Shown here: piece by piece, positions 23,631 to 35,840 of the stretch
Numbering within the stretch: position 1 is the stretch's first letter
Layout: each line of letters starts with the position of its first letter
Origin: Gentiana macrophylla
Taxonomy: Eukaryota > Streptophyta > Magnoliopsida > Gentianales > Gentianaceae
Reading direction: 5' to 3'
Length of the DNA stretch: 64,000 bases
NCBI GenBank assembly: GCA_026214975.1
Contig: CM047815.1
Span: forward strand, 66,285,852 to 66,349,851
The notes under the pieces: model-generated
Seen by the model: the letters and a program-made list of their open reading frames with translations, nothing else
What the model was told of the DNA's origin: nothing
Database searches by the model: none
Position numbers and translations under genes: made by a program

Positions 23631-25351
23631 TATTTGTGGAAAGAAAGGTGTGCTATGTTGGAGGTCGCACGAGCAGAGACTAATGCTAGCAGTGGTCACC
23701 GAGGAGGTCGGAGAAGAAGATAATCTTTGAGTTGCCCAACGGGGATGTTTACTAAGGCTTTTTTCTACTTGTGAAACACAGTTTGTATGGTGGTAATTGT
23801 ATTTTTTTTTCTAAATCTATGGAATAAGTGTTGTGTCATGTAACCTTTTTTATGTTTACCTAAGTGTTTAATTGCTTTTGGTTTGAGCAAAAAATAAGTT
23901 TAATCAAGTACATGTAATCGAGCGAGAGATGAATGATATCAATGCAGCAAATAAAAGGATATGCCTTATTTTTTTTCTGCTGGTTTATGGATTGATAGTG
24001 GATCCTAGATTTTACTGAGGTTTGGTACATATTAGAAGAGGTAGAAAAGGAGTTTATAGGTGATGTTCATTATTAATGCTCATTGATTAACATTCTGGAA
24101 GTTGCAAGTAAAAGGATAAGTTGTATGTTTTTGTATTCTAATTTATATAGTGACAGTGAACATAGGTCTTTACTGAGGCTTCTTACATATATAGAGAACA
24201 ACACAAGTAGTATAGAGGTAAGTTTGATGAATAATTCTGAGCTGCTAACATGTTGTAACACCAGATTGTTTCAGGAATGTCCAAATTTATGGCCAAAGGA
24301 ACATATATCTGGGAGGTATGTATTTTACTCAGGTTTGTTATATAGAAGCAGAATTACAACATCAGTAGAGAGGCTAGGCTGACAATCATTGCTAAGTCAT
24401 TAACACCTCGGATTCGAGATTGTGTAAGCAACACTGTTAGACATATTAAACAATTTTTTGGTAAGTAATAAAAATACCTTTGATCAACAACGGTAAATTC
24501 CTGCAACGGTGTAAGTTTTCCTCATGCAACCAATTCTCTCGGGGCTTTCATATCAATAACTGCAGCCATGATGTCTGGGAGGCAAAAGTTACAGCATTTA
24601 TGAGGATACAACTTGATATATATATATACTATAAATGTTAATTGGAGAAAGTGTTAACGAAATTTTACATATTGTGCCCGTACCTATTGGATTCCTAGTA
24701 CCAATGAGAGATGGTATGGCATGAAAAGGAGTTGTTTCCATCTCTGGATAGGCAATGAATTCTTCTGGGTTTGTTATTGGACGTATATAGGTTGATGCCA
24801 TGAATACCCATTCTAATGTCATTCCAGGAGACATATGGCGTCTGATTCTTTAATTATTTGCACTTTTGCCTCTCCAATAATATAGGTTGAAAACGGAGAT
24901 AAAGTCTTGTCTAGGAGAGTTATGGTTTGGTCCCAAAGTATGCCCTCAATACGGTTACTCTGTTTCACATAGGTATATATAACAGTCTTAGATAACACAA
25001 TGATGGTTTAATTGGTTATGAAGGCAGATATATTTTTTAAGATACCTGACTGTCTTGCATCAGTATTTTCTGCGTACGACGGCCATCTTTACCCGTATAA
25101 ATATTGGTCTTATCCAGAATGATTACCTTGACCCTCCATTCAGTAGTGGTGGTTGTAACTTCAGCAATTGTTAAGTTTTGTGCTTTTCTAGCCATTCTTA
25201 AAAACTATTTAAGCAAAATTGAATCAGAATTAGATTTGTATAAGTAGTCATCTATTTCAGTTAACATTTTGAAATATACAGAGGGAATATTTTGCAATTT
25301 CCTATGTTTAAATCTAGGTAGTTATTATGGTCATAAGTAATTTTGTGCTCT

Positions 25352-28300
25352 CTAAATGATTTCACGGAATACAATGTTTTGTGTTTTGTTCGGTCGTATT
25401 TCATCTGCTAAAGTTGGTGGGGCAATGAGTACTTTTAATGCGTCAAACGTTCTAACTCTTGAAAGAGCAACATATAATTGACCATGGGAGAACACAGGCT
25501 CGCGGAGGCATATACCAACGCTGTCTAATGTTTGACCTTGAGCTTTGTTAATAGTCATCGCGTAACAGAGTCTTATTGGAAATTGGTATCGTTTGAAGGC
25601 AATGCCAAACTTTTTGTTGTTTGTAGGTTGTAGTGGAATTTTATGTAGTATAGTAGTACGACCTTTGTATGGACCAGTTCCAATCTCTGCCACTATGGTA
25701 TGTGTATTTAATTCTTTGCAAAGCATTCGGGTACCATTGCATAAACCCTCAGTAGGGCATAGATTTCTTAGAAGCACTACTGGTGAGTTAATTTTGAGCA
25801 TGAGTTCATAAGGTGGTAAACTACTGGGATTTAATGAGTGTAAGAAGTCTTCGTAATCTCCTTGGTGTTGAGGGTTTACAGTTGCATCGATACCTGTATA
25901 TGTTTTCATATGACCTTCAACCCTATCTAGAATTGCATGGTTAATATCATTAACACAACTATTTGTGGCAGCTAGTATTGCCCTGTTCATTACCATGTCA
26001 TAATTGGCGCTAAAATTTCTCATATCCGGATAAACGAAATCAATCAATCGTTGTAGTGATTTATCTTCGTCAACAAATGGTATAGTTATTCTATGAGGCA
26101 AGACAATGTTTCTATCATCATCCTCAGGTTCTGTACCGTTACCAATACGTAGAAGGTATCGCAAAGCGAGGATCATTAAGGGTCTCATATTCGTGTTATT
26201 TGAATCTTTGTAAGGTAAGGCCATAAAGGGGAATGGAATATGCTAGCATCTATTTGTTGTTCTTTAGTTCCTCTAGTTACGACAGGTAAGACTTGTCTGA
26301 AATCACCACCAAATATCACGGTTTTATTTCCGAAGGGCAGATCTACCTCTGTTATGTCTCTTAGCATTATTGCAAATGCCTCAATTGACTCGCGATGTGC
26401 CATGGAGCCTCATCCCATATAATTACTTTTGCTTCCCTAATCAATTGTGCTGTTGCTGACTGCTTACTTACATTCGCAACTTTTTCTTCATCACTATGTA
26501 GGGGCAAATTAAATCGTGAATGTGCAGTTCTACCTCCAGGTAGCATACATGCAGCAACGCCGGAGGTAGCTGTGGCAAGTACGATATGTCCTTGTGACCT
26601 TAGTTTAGCCATAATTTCTTTGTAGAGGTACGTTTTCCCTGTTCCACCAGGGCCATCAATAAAAAAAGATGTTGGTTCTCCAGCGAAAACCTTGGTCATT
26701 ATTATTTCATATGCATAGCGTTGTTCATCATTAAGTTGATCAATGCCTAGGACGTCATTTGGAGAAACCTCTATATTTCTTTCGCATAATATGTCTTTTG
26801 CTGGGCCTTTCTCGCTCAGCAGAAAATTTGCTTCTACACCAAGTTGAAAATCAAACAAGTTCCGACCCATGTTATCTAGGAACATAGATATATCTTGTAA
26901 AGCTTTTCTCCTCCCTGCTAACTGAAGCATTTCATTTTTTCCATTGTTTTTATTATAATCCTCAGATAGCATTTGCTTATATTTGTCCCATAGAACACGA
27001 GGGTTTGACGGGGAGCAGAAAGTAAGAATGGATGCAAAAGATGTCTTATCTGCCTAGGCATTTGGTAAAGTCTGACTTCTTCTAAACACTTATCTAGGTC
27101 GGAATCGGTTGACAGCAAATTTTGTGCTAGAGCTGATTCCCTAAAAGTAGGGTAAAGGTAGTTATTGAAGATTAGTAGATCATCATATGATGTAGGGGCT
27201 TTAATATGATTCAGCAATAATCGAAGGTAATATCGCTCGCCTTCCATTGGACCAGCAGACACAATGCGTCCAACGACCCTACCTTTTTTCCGTTCAGTCC
27301 ACAAACGTTTTCCAGAATCCCAGACAAAGAACTTTGGAAAATCACGATATAAAAGCTGTAAGGAGATTGCCGTTTGGTTAGTTTTGTTCATATAGAAGAA
27401 TTGTGTGAGCATTGTCTTTGATAAGAAGGTATTAGATACGACACTATTTAAGTCTTTGTTAATTGGGAAAGATATATAGTGGTTATTTGGTAAATGCAAC
27501 TGTAACACAATAACTGCTGGATGCATTTCAAACAGATCAAAAGAAAATATACGACAAGCGGCCTCTGGGGGTGCCACCCATCGACCACGTTGGTACTCTT
27601 CAATCTCATTATCAGAACCTAGGAGTTACATTTGGAAAGCAATTTTATCTGGTCCTTTGTAGATATATTTGTATATGTACTTAACTAATTTGATGGTCGA
27701 ACAAATTTCGACATTAATATGGCAGTCATATTTTTCTAATAGATAAGGATTATAAGGAACAACAAATCGATTATCAACCACACAACGCCGCACCACAGCA
27801 GACAATCCAATGTTGCGACGTCTGTATTGAGGGTAACTATCTGCACCGTGCACAGTGCATTCTTGGTACTGTCTTGGATACCTATTTTTGCATTTCTTGT
27901 TTTGCATACAAAGGTCGTTAGGATTTGATGATCCGCAGGACCATGAATCATGTGCTTCAATACCAATTTATGCGAGTTTGGATTTATTTCGGTCAGTAAT
28001 TCAAAGCACTAATGTAGCGATCATATGCCTCACAGCTCAAGGTTTGCTATCCTTTGTCATTATAAGAAGTAAGTGTGTATGAGGTAGACCTCGTTTCTGA
28101 AACTCAATAGAATATACTGATGCAGCTGGCTTTCCAAAAATTTTATCTTGTAAAAGATCCTTTTTCAAGAGTTCGAGTTTTGATTTGAAAACTCGAGAAA
28201 GCAAATCAGGACGGTTCTGCGGTATTTCGTTTGGAAGTAAATGGTTAGAAATTTCTGACCAAGAGGGATTACATGTCATGGTTAGGAAGAAATCAGGTTT

Positions 28301-29941
28301 TCCAAACTGTTGTACTAAAGCCATTGCATCCATATATCGTTTTTTCATATCTCTAGGACCACCCACGAATGAAGGTGGTAAAATCAATTTTTTCCCTACG
28401 TTGGAAGTGTTTGTGTTACCGGTTGCAATACTGTCAATCAAGCCTTGCAAAGATTCTGTTCGCACCTCTTTTTGTTGTTTGTAAAAGTATTCTAACCGTG
28501 AAGTCTCAAGCTTAACAAACATGTCTACGATATATTGTTGAAATAACCTTCCCGTATGTAGCAGCATGGATTGGTCATCTGCACGAATTTGCATTTTGTA
28601 GCAATAATATTGTCTGCAAGAGACAATATTACGTTTACGAGTGGCCTTTTCGACAGCTGCAAAATAAAGAGTCGAATTCGACGCTGTAAGCAAAGTATTT
28701 GGATTTTTACTAAATAGAAAAAGAAGAGAAAGACTTCTTGCCTTGTTCTTCTTGGTATATGAGATGTTCTGCTGATACAATATTTGCATCTAACAGCGGG
28801 AGTGACATGTGACAATGGTAATTCTGCTTAGATAAGTTGGGTGGCAACTTCTCAATACCATAATGCCAACCAATCTGGTCCTCCGGAAATATGAGCGGAT
28901 ACTGCAATGGATCATAGCATCCATAATTGTGACAAATTTTATATGGTGTAGTATTGTGGGAATATATTTGGATGTGGCATTTTGGATTGAACGTAGTTTC
29001 ATCATCAAGGCATATTATTCCCGAAATGTCACTGCAAGTTGGTTCATTGTATAACCTTTGATCAAGTTTGGGATCATTGATAATATAGAATTTATACCTA
29101 TCAAGAACCTCTAGGTCCTTAAGATGCCGTAGGAAAACAGCATACGGATTCCTAGCTAATAGCTCAGTTAATTTGAACATGGTATCATGTGAGAACCGAT
29201 CAGAAAGCTTCAAACGCTCTTCAACCTCTAAAACCGGATCATAAAAATACAGTTGAATTCCACTTAATTGGTCAACTCCAGATTCTAATGGATTAAGAAA
29301 ATGGTGTATCTTGCCCTGTACTTTGAAAGTGTATACACCAAAGGTATTTTTAAGGAGTTCCTTGTCCTTCCGTGCTGAGAAGGTAGTAAACGCGAGGTTG
29401 TTATTGTAAGCACGTGAGTATTTTTGGAATGCAACAGCCTCTGCATCAGTCCCAGTAAACAGATTACGTAAGACATTTGGCATAGCAGGCATGACAATCC
29501 TGATCTCACCATCCGAACAGCAGAAGCAAGGCGGTTCATGGAAGAACCGGAACGCCGAACAGTGAAGGCATTTCGGTGCACTGGGTAGTGCTGAGTCTAT
29601 CAGACCTTCAATGATAGAGTGGTACGATTAGTTACATACTCAAAGACGAATCGATCCCTTAATGCATTTGAAGGATAGAACTTAGGGTTTATGTATGCCT
29701 TAGAACATAATCTATCTACATTGGATAAAGTTTGAGCATCAGAGACCTTAGCAGCTTCAAAAACAGATACACCGGAACTGCTTCCAACAGAACAGCGGAC
29801 CGAAGAGCTACCCAGGTCTACCTTCCGGGAAGCATACTGTGCACGGCGACGGGTACGCATAGATTCTTTCTCACTTTCATTCATACTTGCATAAGCTTGC
29901 CGCCGTTTAAGGTTTCGCAAATTCCGTTTTTCATTGTCCAT
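25352..29941 (-). pseudogene. Helitron 1 Rep/helicase (RepHel), decayed
   Basis: Several frames together cover a full RepHel: a basic N-terminus (29600-29941), a Cys-rich CLHC...CFCC motif (about 29495-29575), the Helitron N-domain (28710-29492; CYDPLQYPLIFP), the HUH nuclease with FLTMTCNPSW and the HTH pair at 28073-28081, the two-tyrosine motif KYIYKYIYKG (about 27660), and a PIF1-type helicase with Walker A GPGGTGKT (26631-26654), VIIWDEAP, GGDFRQVLPVV and the C-terminal TINKAQGQTLD and YVALSR motifs (25352-26224). It would nick and unwind the element for rolling-circle transfer. Lesions: frameshifts near 29590, 28750, 28030, 27900, 26960 and 26380-26200, and a TAA at about 27626. The catalytic His and Tyr residues are still present. 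Confidence 0.93.
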
Positions 29942-32300
29942 AGTTTCTATCGCGGAAAAATTATCTACGCCATAAAACAGTTAACCAAACTACAGGTGGA
30001 TCCTAAAATATAACTTTCAGATAAATATAGACCTATATAAGGAACCTATGAACTATAAGCCTAAGGAATGCATATATTTTAGGGGGTAAATAGAAAACTG
30101 TGTTGTCTATATATACAAGGAAACTGAGATTTTCTGTAGATCTCATCAATACGGGGTTTGCAATAGATCCCCTAACTATTGAGGTTTGCAGTAGGTCCTC
30201 TAACTACACTGACCTGAAGCAATTCACTTTTCCGAAAAGCAAACTAAGCAGGACACCTTGCACCAAAACTGCACAAAAGGGCAGCAAAGTAAGTAGAGTT
30301 GCAAAGCACAAAAACTATATTTATTGTGCACATACTGAAAGTTAAATGGATTTAGTTAGCCGTCACCTAAATAGTATTGGTGCATAAACTTACAAAGTAC
30401 ACAAATTACAGGGATGGGAACCAGGTGAGACATGTGAGACTAATTTTCAGCATACTGGGATAAAGCAAACAACAAATCCATAAGAAAAGAAAAGAAAAGA
30501 ATAGGCTACAGGGTAAACAGAGCAACTGAACCCAAAGTCAGCATATATCCTAAAGACAGAATACTAATGAAACATTATTTTCAAGTCATTGAATTACATT
30601 TCATAGTTTATGGAAGAATAGGCTAATAAATATCTAAACAAATCTAAATCTACAAACAAAGCATGAACAATGGAGTAGTGGTAAAGCAGAAACAGCTTAC
30701 ATGAAAACATTAGTGTAATATAATGCAAGTATGTCTAAAGTGATGAGGGAAAGCCTAACTATATTTATACTGAATGACCAAGTGATTTAGTCACTGATTC
30801 TCACTTCCTATATTCTAACAAAGATCGAGATTTCATCTTACAATACTTGTATATAGAGTAATTATGACAGGCAGTAGAATCTTATATAAAAAAAAGTAAT
30901 CAAACACAATGCTAACATATCTGAAATCATGAGTGAGAAGTAAATTTGGAAATGTATTCAGTGAACAAGTAAGATATTTATCAATTGAAGGTTTCTGGAA
31001 TTCAAGAGTAACCAATAACTCAATATCCCCTTTCACCAGAACAACAAAACACATTCAAACAGCAAAAGATAAAAAAGCACATTTAAACCTAGGCATACAT
31101 GCTGTTGGAAAACAAAAAGAACACAGACAAAGACAAATGAAATCTACTTACACGTTTAAGTAAAAGCACCTAAAAAACAACTACTTACCTGCAAATCAGC
31201 AAATCTTGATTCCTGAAAAAGGGGAAAACATGGATAAGAAATTGAAGAGCCTAACCAAAAAGAAGCGTGAATATGTAGGTAATACAATGACAAAAGCAAC
31301 AGTAACTTATGAGGACGGAAATCAAGAAGAAAGCCAAATTCAGATTTGATCCAAACAAACCTGGAAAGAAAAATATAATTTATCAATGAGATTGGTACTG
31401 CTAGCTAACAGACGATGCAAATATGTAATATTATGAAAGCACAACAAAGAGATCTGAGGAATCAAAACAATCCAAAAGCAGTTAACGAGCAATGCAGATA
31501 CACATGCAATGTATATTACAACGCAAGATAAGGCAACCACCACACAAAACTGCAGTATGAAGATACTGAAGCAGAGAAACTGTAGAAATAAAATGCAGCC
31601 GACATGTAAAAGCAACAAACAAGGGAAGTTTATCAGCTAAACCAAATCAATACTCTAACTTTACAAAATGTTGCAAACATACAGAGAACACTCCAAAAAG
31701 TACATGCAATGAAAAATCCGGTTAACACCCGATGAAAACGCAACATCAAAATATTGGAAATGAAAAACTGCATAAAGAAATCCAGTGAGCAAAAAAATCA
31801 CATTTAACCATAGAAAATAGGGTAGAACAGTATACGTTCATTCATGAAACCCAGGATAAATTGGAACCCACATAAACCAATAGCGAAAAATAAAGAAATA
31901 ATCAAAACAACAGTTATTTGCAACAGAAACCGCAATAACATTGTTCTTCGAAGAACATTCATTGTTACCTCAATAAACATTGTTCTTCAAAGAAATGTAA
32001 TCCACCGACTAAACCAGACGCATGAGACGAAGATACACCGACATAAAGAAGAACACAAACCGAATGACAGTGCTGAGAATAAGAATGCATGTTCTTTCAG
32101 TGGAAAATATATACGCTATTACGCCTTCCAAACTGTGAGTGAAATTTTGGCGTAATCTAAGTGGAGGAGAAGACGGTGGTGGGAGGGAAATAATCATTGC
32201 AGTAAAACGACGCCGTTTTAACAAGGGAAGGGGAAAAACACCACAAAACGACAAATTTCAACGTCATCGATATCTAAATATATATAATACTTCTAAGTTT

Positions 32301-32303
<3 letters not shown>
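29942..32303 (-). other. Helitron 1 5' leader region, no gene seen
   Basis: 2.36 kb upstream of RepHel. It holds the threefold repeat at 30137-30219, an AAAAG microsatellite near 30484-30502, and a near-palindromic AAAACGACGCCGTTTT at about 32203-32218 of the type seen in plant promoters. The minus-strand 5' end reads TCTAAACTTAGAAG, matching the TC start of Helitrons. Open frames here are short and without motifs. Confidence 0.7.
30137..30219. repeat. Threefold 27-28 bp repeat in the Helitron 1 leader
   Basis: Units at 30137-30163, 30164-30191 and 30192-30219. Each starts TAGATC or TAGGTC; units 1 and 2 continue to GGGGTTTGCA or GAGGTTTGCA, and units 2 and 3 share CTAACTA. Helitron 2 has the same block at 50024-50105. 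Confidence 0.88.
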
Positions 32304-32346
<43 letters not shown>

Positions 32347-32459
32347 CTTATATACATATATATACACAAAATACTTAACTCCATTTAAAGAAGTAAAATA
32401 TAATATTTTGTTTTCTCAAAATGACACGTCTGCCCTTTCCCGAAAATCGAAATATTATA
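32304..32459 (-). repeat. Gypsy 3' LTR, right fragment
   Basis: Starts in a TA repeat at the Helitron 1 boundary, then matches 39155-39281 (TTATATACATATATATACAC, CAAAATGACACGTCTG, CCCGAAAATCGAAATATTA). The terminal CA is mutated to TA. Confidence 0.9.
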
Positions 32460-32473
32460 TTCCTCCTCCTTTA
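32460..32473 (-). other. Polypurine tract of the gypsy element
   Basis: Minus strand AAAGGAGGAGGAA, directly before the 3' LTR start. Confidence 0.82.
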
Positions 32474-32494
32474 AAAGGAGTTTCGTCCTCGAAA

Positions 32495-35400
32495 CTAACA
32501 CATACCTGGTAAGTCCACAAACTCTAGAAACTCGCTGATCATGTCGTCTTCAACTGTCCAAGTTGCTTCATTCGGTGAATGGATGCTCCATTGCACCAAA
32601 ACCAAAGGGATCATCCGTCTCTTGATCATATTTTCTTTCCGGTCTAGAATCTAGACCGGCTTCTCATCATAAGCCAGATTATCTTGAAGAACTTCCGGAT
32701 CAACTATGGTTTCAAAATCAGTCTTTGTCAAACACTTCTTCAACATCGATACGTGGAAAACATTATGTACTCTTGACATCATTCATGGTAACTTAAGCTT
32801 ATAAGCCAAAGGCCCAATTCTTTCCAGAATCTCAAACGGTCCAACATACATTGGACTTAACTTTCCCTTTTGTCCAAAACGTTTAACTCCTTTCATTGGT
32901 GAAGCTCGTAGATAAACTCTCTCACCAACATCAAACTCAAGAGGTCTTATCCTAACATCTGCCCAACTCTTCTGTCTATCTAGTGATGCCTTCAGATTCT
33001 TCTTAACCAGTTGAACCCTTTCTTTGACTTGTTCAACCATTTCCGGCCCGGTGACTTGTCTTTCCCCGACTTCATCCCAAAACAGAGGCGTTCGACATAT
33101 TCTCCCATACAAAGCTTCAAACGGTGGCATGTCTATGCTTGTGTGATAACTGTTGTTGTAGGCAAACTCTGCCACGGGTAAGTAGTCATCCCATTATCTG
33201 CCTACTTCCAAAACATAAGCTCTTAGCATATCTTCAAGTGTTTGGATTGTTCTTTCTGATTGTCCATCTGTTTGAGGATGGAAGGCCATACTCAAATCCA
33301 ATTTTGTACCTAAAGCCATTTGCAAACTTCTTCAAAACCGACTGACAAACCGACTGTCGCGATCTGAAACTATCGAGATAGGTACTCCATGTAACTTCAT
33401 TATATTGTCCAAGTATAGTGTTGTCATCTTCTTCAAAGATATATCTACCTTAGTTGGTAGGAAATGAGTTGATTTGGCCAATCTATCCACAATCACCCAA
33501 ATTGCATCATGTCCACCATTTGTCTTCGGTAAACCGGTGATGAAATCCATCATGATCTTATCTCATTTCCCTTCAAGGATATCCAATGACTCAAGCAATC
33601 CTACTGGTCTTCTATGCTCTGCTTTAACTTTCTAGCAAGTATCACATTCCGCTACATATTTAGCTATTTCCACTTTCATAGAAGGCCACCCAATCTTTTC
33701 CTTCAAATCTCTGAACATTTTTGTAGCTCCTGGATGAACTGCAAATGCAATCCTATGTGCCTCTTCCATAACTCTCTGTCTTAAATCACCAACATTAGGC
33801 ACACACAAATGATCTTGGTACCAAATGTTCTCATTCCTATCTAAAACATAACCCACTATAGGCTTTTCCCTTAAAACTCGCTTCAAATCAACCAACATTG
33901 GATCTTCATATTACTTTTCCCGAATATCATCCATCAACTCGGATCTTGCTAACAACGATGATGCAAACTGTTGGTCTTCAATCTGATCAAAACTCTAGAT
34001 TTTCAGCCTATCTAACCGTTCTGCCACATCTTCAACACTTGAAACTGCGAACACTGGTTTTCTGCTCAACGCATCTGCAACCACATTGGCTTTACCCGGA
34101 TGGTATTGAATATCCAAGTCGTAATCCTTTACGAATTCTAGCCATATCCTCTGTCTCATATTCAGATTCTCCTGAGTGAAGAAATACTTTAAGCTCTTGT
34201 GGTCTGTAAAGATCCTAGCCTTAACTCCATACAAGTAGTGCCTCCAAATCTTTAAAGCAAACACTACCGCTGCCAACCCTAGATCGTGCGTTGGGTAATT
34301 CTTTTCATGCACCTTTAACTGTCTAGATGCATAAGAAATTACTTTTCCTCCTTGCATCAACACACAACCTAAACCTTGTCCCGAAGCATCAGTGTAGACA
34401 TCGTAGTTATCAAAGATCTTCGGAACTGCCAACACTAGGGTTGTAGTCAACTTCATTTTCAACGTCTGGAAAGCCTCTTCACACTCACCAGTCCACTCAA
34501 ACTTCACATTCTCTTGAGTGAGCCGGGTAAGTGGTGTAGCTATATTTGAAAAGTCCTATACAAACTTCCTATAATAGCAGTCAAACCGAGAAAACTTCTC
34601 TCTTCTGAAACTGTAGTCGGTCTGGACCATTTCTCAATTGCTTCAATCTTCGCCGGATCCACTTGAATGCCAACTCCAGAAATGACATGACCCAAGAAAC
34701 TGACTTGATTCAACCAAAAGTCACATTTCGAGAACTTAGCATACAACTGGTTCTTCTTCAGATATTCAACACTATCATTAGGTGCTCTTCATGTTCTTTC
34801 TCATCCTTCGAGAATACAAGGATATCATCTATGAACACTATCACAAATTTTTCCAAGTATTGCATGAAAACACGTTGCATTAAATCCATAAATGCAGATG
34901 GGGCATTAGTGAGTCCAAATGGCATAACCAAAAACTCATAATTTCCATATCTAATACTGAAAGCCGTCTTCGATATATCTGCTACCTTGATCTTCAACTG
35001 ATGATAACTAGACCTAAGATCAATCTTAGAAAACACTCTCTTGCCTTGCAACTGATTAAACAGATCATCAATCCTTGGTATGGGGTACTTATTCTTGATG
35101 GTAAGGTTATTCAAAGCTCTATAGTCGATTCACATTCTCATGCTACCATCTTCCTTCTTCACAAACAAAACAGGAGCTCCCCAAGGTGAAGTGATAAGCT
35201 GAATTATGTTTCTTTCAAGCATATCCTTAAGTTGGGCTTTCAACCCTTTCAATTCAACCAGTGCCATTCTATAGGGTGCCTTAGCAACTGGCGCCGCTCC
35301 TGGTGCCAACTTGATCTCGAACTCTATCTCTCTATCCGGCATGTTTCCCGATAACTCTTCTGGGAACACTTTAGGGTACTCCTTTACTATAGGGGTTTCT

Positions 35401-35840
35401 TCTAGCTTAGGCCTCACTTGTTCCATATCCACTGCGTATAACAAGCAGCCTTCACAACCCTTTTGGCAAGCTCGTATTGCCTTAACTGCTGATATTATCA
35501 GATAACGCTTCTTACTTGGCTTGTATACGTTACCTTGATAGATCTTAGATGAATTCCTGAGTACTTTATAGGTCACTCTCTTTTCTCTAAAATCCAAGTG
35601 AACATAATTCTCGGATAGCCAATTTATTCAAAGAATTACATCGATATCCGAAAAGTCCAGAACTGTAAAGTCACTCTTGCAACGATAGGTTCCTACTTGA
35701 ACATCCACTTGAGGTATCGTCCTAGTTACCTTAGTTACCTTTCCTAGTGGTGTAGTTATCTCCAAGATGTTTCTTAAGGTCTCTGAAGGTAGAGCTATCT
35801 TAGACAACACAAACGTAGAGTGCCATCTTCTTCTCTTCAA
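32495..35840 (-). pseudogene. pol: Gypsy pol remnant: protease end, RT, RNase H, integrase, chromodomain
   Basis: From high to low coordinates: protease C-terminus (35628-35840, FTVLDFSDIDVIL then a stop); RT (34540-35597) with [41 protein letters not shown] and active site FIDDILVFS; RNase H (33995-34507) with [13 protein letters not shown] and [16 protein letters not shown]; integrase (32783-33898) with the HPGATKMFRDLK zinc region, [11 protein letters not shown] and AEFAYNNSYHTS; then a chromodomain-like end (VFHVSMLKKCL, IPLVLVQWS, EATW) with TAG at 32495-32497. The order and the chromodomain place it in the Tekay/Del chromovirus lineage. The protease DSGA region and gag zinc knuckle appear deleted. 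Several stops and frameshifts make it non-functional. Confidence 0.92.

Larger units (their letters stand above)
12322..25195 (-). pseudogene. RPA1-like single-stranded-DNA-binding protein gene of Helitron 1, about ten exons
   Basis: Exons, minus strand, by GT/AG sites and similarity to the Helitron 2 gene: 25046-25195 (MARKAQNLTI start, OB-fold WRVKVIILDKTN); 24670-24959; about 24480-24560; about 22760-22883 (TMWAEFVSNQ); 22597-22675; about 22385-22556; about 22078-22235, with a CPRC...CNTC zinc finger; about 21890-22010 (FDKCAEKLLEHT); and 12322-12521 (EMERLMHMANEKL). The order of OB-folds and zinc finger follows RPA1 subunits carried by plant Helitrons, which are thought to bind single strands during transfer. 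Lesions: a frameshift near 24835, a TGA near 24512 and a frameshift near 22535. LARD-A (12558-21785) lies in the last intron. Confidence 0.82.
11416..32303 (-). mobile_element. Helitron 1 (autonomous type, decayed), 11.7 kb without the nested LTR element
   Basis: Minus-strand element with a Rep/helicase gene (25352-29941) followed by an RPA-like gene (12322-25195). At the low-coordinate end a 7 bp hairpin (11432-11448) lies about 12 bases from the junction with a gypsy TA repeat, as expected of a Helitron 3' end. The usual CTAG is not clear there, so the left boundary is good to a few bases only. At the other end the sequence ends GA followed by T (minus strand: A, then TC), the expected 5' end at an A/T target. 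The gypsy LTR resumes at 32304, which supports insertion as one unit. No target-site duplication is expected for Helitrons. Confidence 0.88.

Noticed and set aside
24083..24382. 99-codon plus-strand frame in the long intron of the Helitron 1 RPA-like gene
   Set aside because: No recognisable motif and within diverged direct repeats; kept only as part of the possible captured segment, not as a gene.
25352..26972. Host PIF1 DNA helicase gene
   Set aside because: The helicase motifs are contiguous with Helitron Rep sequence and lie inside Helitron termini; the same holds for 43306-44968.
30137..30219. Possible CRISPR-like array
   Set aside because: Three contiguous units without spacers in a plant Helitron; a tandem repeat, not CRISPR.
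32139..32345. 68-codon frame ending in a YI repeat
   Set aside because: Its end is the translated TA microsatellite at the Helitron/gypsy junction.
32495..32770. Independent host chromodomain gene
   Set aside because: It directly follows integrase in the same element, as in Tekay/Del chromoviruses.
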